Shown: piece by piece, positions 58,704 through 64,000 of the stretch
Numbering within the stretch: position 1 is the first letter of the stretch
Layout of the letters: each line of letters opens with the position of its first letter
Assembly: GCA_015501075.1 (NCBI GenBank)
Contig: JADNYJ010000064.1
Span: 62,001-126,000, forward strand
Length of the DNA: 64,000 nt
Source: Gymnopilus junonius
Taxonomy: Eukaryota > Basidiomycota > Agaricomycetes > Agaricales > Galerinaceae
Reading direction: 5' to 3'
Translations under genes and position numbers: made by a program
The notes under the pieces: model-generated
Database searches by the model: none
What the model was told of the DNA's origin: nothing
What the model saw: the letters and a program-made list of their open reading frames with translations, nothing else

Positions 58704-59216
58704 TGTTCTTGGTCTGCTTTTCCATCACATAAAATCTATTTTCAACTCAACAATTGCTGGTACAGAAATTCTTTTGTCAAACACTTCATTTTTAGCATAT
58801 TTATAGGCCTATTAAATGCAATACTTGTGCTAAATTTTTCTGATCAAAAATGGTGACAGAAAGGTAGACTTTATTGTTTTATTGTTCTCGTTGTCAATTG
58901 TAGTATTTAAGACAAGTTTTGGTCCCTTTAAAATAAGTTAAAAATATTTTCAATTCAGTTTGGGTGCGAAACATTGTTCTTTTTGTTTATCCAACAACAA
59001 AAATTCTTGCTAAATTTATCATTTATGAGACAACAAAAGAAATTGTGAATGTAAAATTTAACAAAATCTTTTGTCTATACAAAAACACAATGTAAACTTT
59101 AGATTCTGTGGGGCTAAGAACTTTATAATACAGGTAGAATCTGTATTATATTTTTTCAGAATTAAAATATATTATTTTTAATAGATTCAAGAACTCGAAA
59201 AATGGTCGAAAACATG

Positions 59217-59281
59217 TAAACATGTTTAATTTATTTTTTTAATCATTTTTAGTCTACTTAAATAACCTGTTGCCAGCAGTG
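59217..59281 (-). repeat. Right terminal inverted repeat of the MITE
   Basis: Reverse complement of the left arm, ending in CAGTG followed by TGA. Confidence 0.85.
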
Positions 59282-59565
59282 TGACCAGATTCAGAATCAA
59301 AGGACACGTCCTGTCACGTGCACGTTCAGTTCAATGGACGCACTTGCTGAGTTGAAAAAGACCATATTTGACTAGGAAATAATACTGCAGACAGCACATC
59401 TTGTACACACCATTTATTGCATTTGGAGAGGAAATATGATGAGTGAAGAACAAGGGCCCGAAGTCCGAAGCAGAACACGAAGAGGATGAATCGGTGATCA
59501 AATACATGTCACACTTCTTTACTACATTGTCCTGGGTCCTCAGAGAAGCCTATATGTAGGTAGAT

Positions 59566-59955
59566 TTACTCTGCCTTTCCCCAGACACCCTGCAGGCGGT
59601 CCAGAACATCGACTCCCATGTCAACCTTTGGGTCGACGAGTGTCTTGGCAATGGGAGGTCCGTGTGGGTTGCCGTTTTCCTGTACAATGGCAGTGTACTT
59701 TCCGTCGGCTCTAACTTCACCTTGATCAATGCGACACTTGAACTTGGCGTCCTCTTTGGCAGAGCGAGCTGGGGCAAGACGTTTTCCTTGATTGTCTTTG
59801 GATCCTTTAACAAGGTTCGTGACTTGCGATGGCTTCACGCGCATGTTCGTGAAGAACGCGTCCCCGAGAACCTTGAGCTTCGATGCTGAGTATGACACTA
59901 ATGAGGTAGTGGTGAGTACTCAAGTCTCTTGTAAAACCTGCTATTGGTACATACT
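59566..59955 (-). CDS. Small hypothetical protein; start codon split by an intron
   Basis: The open frame 59898..59566 has no ATG at its start. It begins GTG TCA TAC in the exon following a CTCATTAG acceptor. Upstream an exon ends ...CAAGAA at 59955, followed by a GTATGT donor. Splicing puts the last A next to TG, so ATG is formed across the junction and the protein reads MSYSASKLKVLGDAFFTNMR, about 110 residues. Later parts include RLAPARSAKEDAKFKCRIDQ and DPKVDMGVDVLDRLQGVWGK. It is cytosolic by composition, Lys-rich at the start and without membrane segments. I do not recognise the family. The clean donor and acceptor support the model, but it rests on two sites only. Confidence 0.55.
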
Positions 59956-60654
59956 TCTTGAATGATGTGTGCGGTGCCCTTGTGGATTGATGTCAGGCAG
60001 GCTATTGTGCTGGGTCCTTTATACTCGTGGGCTAATTAATAATGTGAAGCTTGATTATGGTAATGACAGATCGCTGGTTTGAAATTACTCTATATGAGAG
60101 GAAATTGTGCAAGCATGTGCGGGTCATCCTTGGCAGACAGCTTCTAATTTTTTGGTCAGATACGCGGTGTCACCAGGGTGCTCATCTGACTCTACCTTGA
60201 GAGAAAACAACCAAAACGAAAAGAAGGTCCAGCATCTTTGCATAGATTAGATGGTGCTAGTAGCCAATTCAAGGTTGGGTGTTTAGAAGGCTATCTCCTG
60301 AAAGCTTGGAGTACTAGAAATGCTCAGTGGGGCTTCAATGTGGCCATTACACTAGTCTCGTGAACCAGACAAGATGGGTTTTTTGGAGAAGTCATGTGGA
60401 GCGCGCTCTGGCGCGGGGTACCCAGTCTGCCCACAGTTTTGTCAGCATTCCCACGGATTTGTCAGCTGATCTGCAAAGTTTGATGGACAAGCAAGAACAC
60501 CTCACAAAATGAAATCGAGATCGTTACAGGACTTCATGACAGAAGTCCCCGACTCTGTCCGAAGGACAGGGAGGGTTCTGTCCTTCTTTACCTGCTAAAT
60601 TTTTCTCCAAAGGGATGGGAATTAGAAGCAGAATGTCAATAATGTGATCAATTA
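59956..60654. other. Promoter and spacer before the TA-flanked element
   Basis: Upstream region of the small gene. Short ORFs only; nothing recognised. Confidence 0.5.
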
Positions 60655-61461
60655 CAGTGTAATACACCTCCTTGGCACATGATACCTCCTTGGCACAACC
60701 ATGATTTTCGAACCTAGTTTTCATCGGCCGGCCATGAAATCTATGTATATGTCTTAATATGTATTTAATCTATCACCATACAAAATTTCAGCCCACGGGA
60801 TAAAGTTGTTGAGGTGGGACAACACGATTACCCATCAAAATTGGAGGAAATCATCCATCACAACTTTTTGCACCCTGCTTTTTGCATCTTTAAGTGTGAC
60901 TTTCAGGTCAAAACTTTAGATTCACATTTAGAACAGCCCTTCCTTTAATCTGAGCCACATTTGATTCAAAAAATGTGCAGATTGAGGGCAAAATTAGGCT
61001 TGCAAGTAACTTGCAATGGCAACCATGATCAGAGTGTGGCATGCACACTAAACAAGTGCATCACATTATTGTTAACAGTTCCCCATCCATCAGTTCTCAT
61101 ATTTCTGCTGAAGCCCCGCTGTGACCAAAAACCCAAATTGCCCAAGTTTGAAGAGGAAGAGGATGAGGAAGAGCTCGAGGACGAGGTTCAAAAAGGTGAC
61201 AGATAGATGACCTGGCAATGCATCACCCTTATAAATGGCATTGTCACGCTTGTGCCAAGGACCTGGATTTGTGACAAAAGGCTGCTCTTGACAAACTATC
61301 CACTAACTCACCCATAATTCATACAATGGAGTCAATTATTACCAATTCAATACCTTAGAAGGTCCTGATTAGGCTCATAAAAAAATTTTCACAGTATTTC
61401 TAATAATTGTGTTTTAATTCAATGAATAAATAGTTTTGTGCCAAGGAGGTGTATTACACTG
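60655..61461. mobile_element. 807-bp inverted-repeat element flanked by TA
   Basis: The ends are perfect inverted repeats of 25 bp (60655-60679 and 61437-61461), starting CAGTGTAATACACCTCCTTG. TA lies directly outside each end (60653-60654 and 61462-61463). TA duplication and CAGT-type ends fit the Tc1/mariner superfamily, pogo/Fot-like branch. A partial second copy of the end motif (CCTCCTTGGCACAA) follows the left end at 60686-60699. The inside has an 81-codon frame (60961-61206) with an acidic end but no DDE/DDD transposase, so this is a non-autonomous or internally deleted copy. Confidence 0.75.
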
Positions 61462-61506
61462 TAGTAAGAAATAAAGTCTGATTCAATCTGACTGATTAAA
61501 TAAATA

Positions 61507-62015
61507 ACAAGCTTTTTTGGCCTGTCACTCCATGATGGTGGGCTCGCTTTGCTCAACCTCCTGCTACACTTGGCCAAGAAGCTTGTGGGGCTGCACCCCT
61601 TGACCCCTTGGTCATTGCTACTACTCCTCCATTGTGCAAGCAATAGTGATGTACCAGTCCGGGAACTCCTTGCTTCACTCATCACAGGTATTTGTCAGCT
61701 ATTAGGTCAGCCTTAGTCATCATTGTCTCATTATATTATAGATGAAACAAGCTTTTTTGGCCCATCACTCTGTGATGGTGGGTTCACTTTGCTCAACCTC
61801 CTTCTATGCTCAGTTAAAAAGCTTGTGGAGGCTGTGCCCCTCGACCCACTTGGTCATTGCTACCACTCCTCTATTGTGCAAGCAATAGCGCCTTGCCATC
61901 TGCTGCACATCTGGCTTGGTGATGTGCTGGTCTGGGGACTCCTCGCTTCACTCATTGCAGAGTTACATAATCATTTACCTAATTAATTAGCCATCGAGCT
62001 CTCACTATATTATAG
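61507..62015 (+). repeat. Tandem exon-like repeat, two copies about 240 bp apart
   Basis: Copy 1 (61507-61741) and copy 2 (61747-62015) both start ACAAGCTTTTTTGGCC and share long stretches such as GTGATGGTGG-type, TTTGCTCAACCTCC and ATTGTGCAAGCAATAG. Both finish with a cTTCACTCAT.GCAG-like end and a later TATATTATAG. Copy 2 has an extra 30 bp or so. In the plus frame copy 2 encodes FGPSLCDGGFTLLNLLLCSV. The pattern exon-GT...TATTATAG-exon suggests a duplicated exon-intron unit of a repeat-family gene. No transposase or known domain is recognised. Confidence 0.7.
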
Positions 62016-63230
62016 ATTGTTATCAATTGTTATCAAGGTAATGCCAACCCTAAAGCTGCCAGTAGATTTTCTTTTCTCAGCCTTCTGTAGCTTCTTGCTG
62101 AGAAAAGACTGTTCATGCATGTGAGTTGGCGTGGGTCATGGTGCACATCACGGCCTGTTGACCATTTTGTCACAGAACTATCCTCTTCCCATCTCAGCAG
62201 GAGCGATGGGGCTTGCATCACTTGCTTTGCCCCAGTTGTTTTCTGTCACCTTCACTCTCTGCCCTGGCACCTTTCCATTTTTGTTAACCTCCATGCCATC
62301 TCACCCACTTATCATTGATTTCCCCACTCTTGCAGATCCATCGATCAACTTGATGGCCCTTGGCCCATTGATGGCCTTCTCGATGCAGTGGCAGCACTTG
62401 GTGCCAGTGTAGGCTGCTCCTTTCTTTTGACCAAGGCTCAAGATCCCAATGTTGTCATCTATACTCATGTCCTTTACCTCTTTGTTACCTCCCTAATCTG
62501 TTTGGCACCTATCTTCAGGGGCCTTTATCTGATCATGATGGTGCTGGCTGCCAACAGTGCAGAGAACATGGCAATGGACATTGATCATGCCACCTCAGGA
62601 AGGACCCAGCAGGACTCAGGCAAGCTGCCCTTCCCCAGGTTGAATACAGTTGGGACTATTGAGACCCAGTATCTATCTATGTACATATATTCTATTCTGT
62701 GTGTTTGCTTATCCTGACCTGTTTGTAGATGTGGAATGAGGCAAGCAGAACTTGTCAATTTATGCTGGTAATTTCATATCAAGCACAGTGGTGCAAACAT
62801 GGTGACAATGCAAGCTCATCTGGAGGATTTTAGCCACAATGAGGATCAGTGGAACAGGCAGGTACTCTCTGTCTATTTTGATTGCCATTCTATTAATGAA
62901 CCCATTGTAGTTTGAGATCAGTGGCCCACTGTGCTCACTTCATCAGGAAAAGGACTTTTTGCTTCTGGACATCCCAGGCAATTTGAATCTTTACAAAGAC
63001 TTTAGAGCCTGTAGGTATCCTTGGAAGACTTTGGAAATGCTTTGTATGGCTTTATATGGCTTTAGTGTACTTAATTCTTTGCAAACTATGAAATTCACTA
63101 TACACTTTCCAAGGGTCTTAGGGAACATAATAGAGAGTAGAGGATGCTATAGGCATGTAGTATCTTCAGATAAAAAAATGTAACAATATCAGGATCAAAA
63201 GTCACACAACATTTACCAAAACAAACATTT
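62016..63230. other. Repeat-derived sequence without a clear gene
   Basis: Plus-strand frames at 62131-62412 and 62388-62717 have hydrophobic stretches (DFPTLADPSINLMALGPLMA; YLFVTSLICLAPIFRGLYLI) and overlap in different frames. Base use is unlike the genes to the left, and I read it as decayed mobile or repeat-family sequence. A small direct duplication (TATGGCTTTA) lies near 63044-63064. Confidence 0.4.
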
Positions 63231-63310
63231 AGCAGGAATTGAACACACAACCAGCAGTGATTACATAATTCAAACCATAACTACCAACTAACCACTACAC
63301 TATACAATCA
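63231..63310 (-). repeat. tRNA-derived SINE-like sequence
   Basis: On the minus strand the order TAGTGTAGTGGTTAGTTGG (A-box-like, 63283-63301) and about 40 nt later GTTCAATTCC (B-box, matches GGTTCRANTCC except the first G; 63235-63244) is that of a tRNA gene's internal promoter. The T-stem and acceptor stem do not pair, so it is not a working tRNA. An internal Pol III promoter in a decayed tRNA body is the head of a tRNA-type SINE. I cannot define the 3' end. Confidence 0.6.
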
Positions 63311-64000
63311 TTACTGACACACTAGCCTATTATATCTATATACCCTAGTTCTCTAGTAAACACATATATCTATATCTAGTTGACATCTTTGCATGACAAT
63401 GGCTCAATATACATTGAAGCTCATTTTAAAAACTCTTGCTTTGATAATAAATGTATATTACACTGCCATCTGATAAAAGCTACAAAGGTGTGTAAAATAC
63501 CTCTGTGAAATCTCTCATGTTTCATGGTCAAAAAGGCTAAAGGGATGACAATGGTGACCCTCCAATCATCTCAATTTGTGAATCATCCTTCAAAGACTAT
63601 AGACAAGATGATTAGAATATTATTGCATATAATTTGAATAATTGTTTACCTTCCACCAACTCCAGACAGTGGCTTCATCTGCTTTAACTTGAGCACAATA
63701 GCAGTGCCTCTGCATGATGAGCAGGCTGCAAGTCACTCTCATGGTCATTTACATCTACATCCACATCTGCATCCCCAGCATGTTCCTCATCATTCTTGCC
63801 TTTTTTACCAGCCATATTCTCTCACTCAGCCTCAGCAGCTTTGGCTTCATTTTCATTCTTGTTTTCATTGTGCTGATGGTGGTCTTCATTGCATCGCCTT
63901 TGCCTTTGAAAAACTCACCAAGTCCATAACAGCAAATAAACTCAAAGACCACTGGCAGAGTCCTGTACTCAACACATAGCAGCCATAGTCAGCTGTAGGG
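63311..64000. other. Right-edge stretch, no gene supported
   Basis: AT-rich with short ORFs. A His/Leu-rich plus-strand frame at 63689-63979 comes from a CATCCACATC-type repeat and looks spurious; an overlapping frame at 63714-63929 is hydrophobic (IILAFFTSHILSLSLSSFGF). It may belong to a repeat that continues beyond the window. Confidence 0.4.

Larger units (their letters stand above)
58639..59281. mobile_element. 643-bp CACTG-ended MITE with TGA target duplication
   Basis: The two ends are inverted repeats of about 65 bp (58639-58703 and 59217-59281), differing at about 3 positions and beginning CACTGCTGGCAACAGGTTAT. TGA occurs immediately outside both ends (58636-58638 and 59282-59284). 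The inside is extremely AT-rich and has no ORF. CACT(A/G) ends and a 3-bp duplication are the marks of the CACTA/CMC (EnSpm) superfamily; fungal Plavaka elements are relatives. It is non-autonomous. The small number of arm differences suggests a fairly recent insertion. Confidence 0.88.

Noticed and set aside
60961..61206. 81-codon ORF inside the TA-flanked element as a transposase
   Set aside because: No DDE/DDD triad or helix-turn-helix; acidic end only.

Overview
This is a nuclear genome window from a filamentous basidiomycete, most likely an agaricomycete (mushroom-forming fungus). The evidence is dense intron-containing genes with 45-80 nt GT-AG introns, and protein families typical of that group: DUF6593, DUF6535, NACHT-WD40 tails, a GH24 lysozyme, SPA2 and a HAC1/CIB1-type bZIP factor. 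There is no operon structure. All exon boundaries are my own splice-site reading and are approximate unless exact positions are given.

Layout. 0-9 kb: an edge-truncated gene, a DUF6593 protein (-), a shortened cullin-3-like gene (-) and a decayed SPA2-like gene (-) that share a related 3' tail, then a small CHZ1-type histone chaperone (+). 11-17 kb: a seven-helix receptor-like protein (-), the RNase P subunit RPR2/RPP21 (-) and, from a shared 188-bp promoter gap, an MBIP-like coiled-coil protein (+). 17.9-23.2 kb: one large gene (-) with multi-span membrane segments followed by a very long disordered tail. 25-36 kb: a gene-poor stretch, then two tandem PTH11-like membrane genes (+), a probable mitochondrial membrane protein (+), an AYR1-like short-chain reductase (+) and another multi-span membrane protein (+). 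38-44 kb: the unfolded-protein-response bZIP factor HAC1/CIB1 (+), a BRI3-like small membrane protein (-) and arginine methyltransferase PRMT1 (+). 45-58.5 kb: a broken NACHT-WD40 tail (-), an F-box protein (-), a secreted GH24 lysozyme with a very long Asp-rich linker (-), a DUF6535 membrane protein (+) and a gamma-tubulin complex component (-), the last two converging with 18 nt between stop codons. 58.6-64 kb is repeat-rich: a 643-bp CACTG-ended MITE with a TGA target duplication, a small gene whose start codon appears to be split by an intron, an 807-bp TA-flanked inverted-repeat element, a tandem exon-like repeat and a tRNA-derived SINE-like sequence.

The housekeeping genes (RNase P, PRMT1, GCP, CHZ1, RPR2) are ordinary. 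The most notable points are: (1) overlapping reading frames in the HAC1 homologue that imply an Ire1-type unconventional intron; (2) the shared tail of the truncated cullin and the SPA2 remnant; (3) the lysozyme architecture; (4) the mobile elements at the right end; and (5) repeated single-base-loss frameshifts in several otherwise well-conserved genes, which may be assembly error rather than biology.
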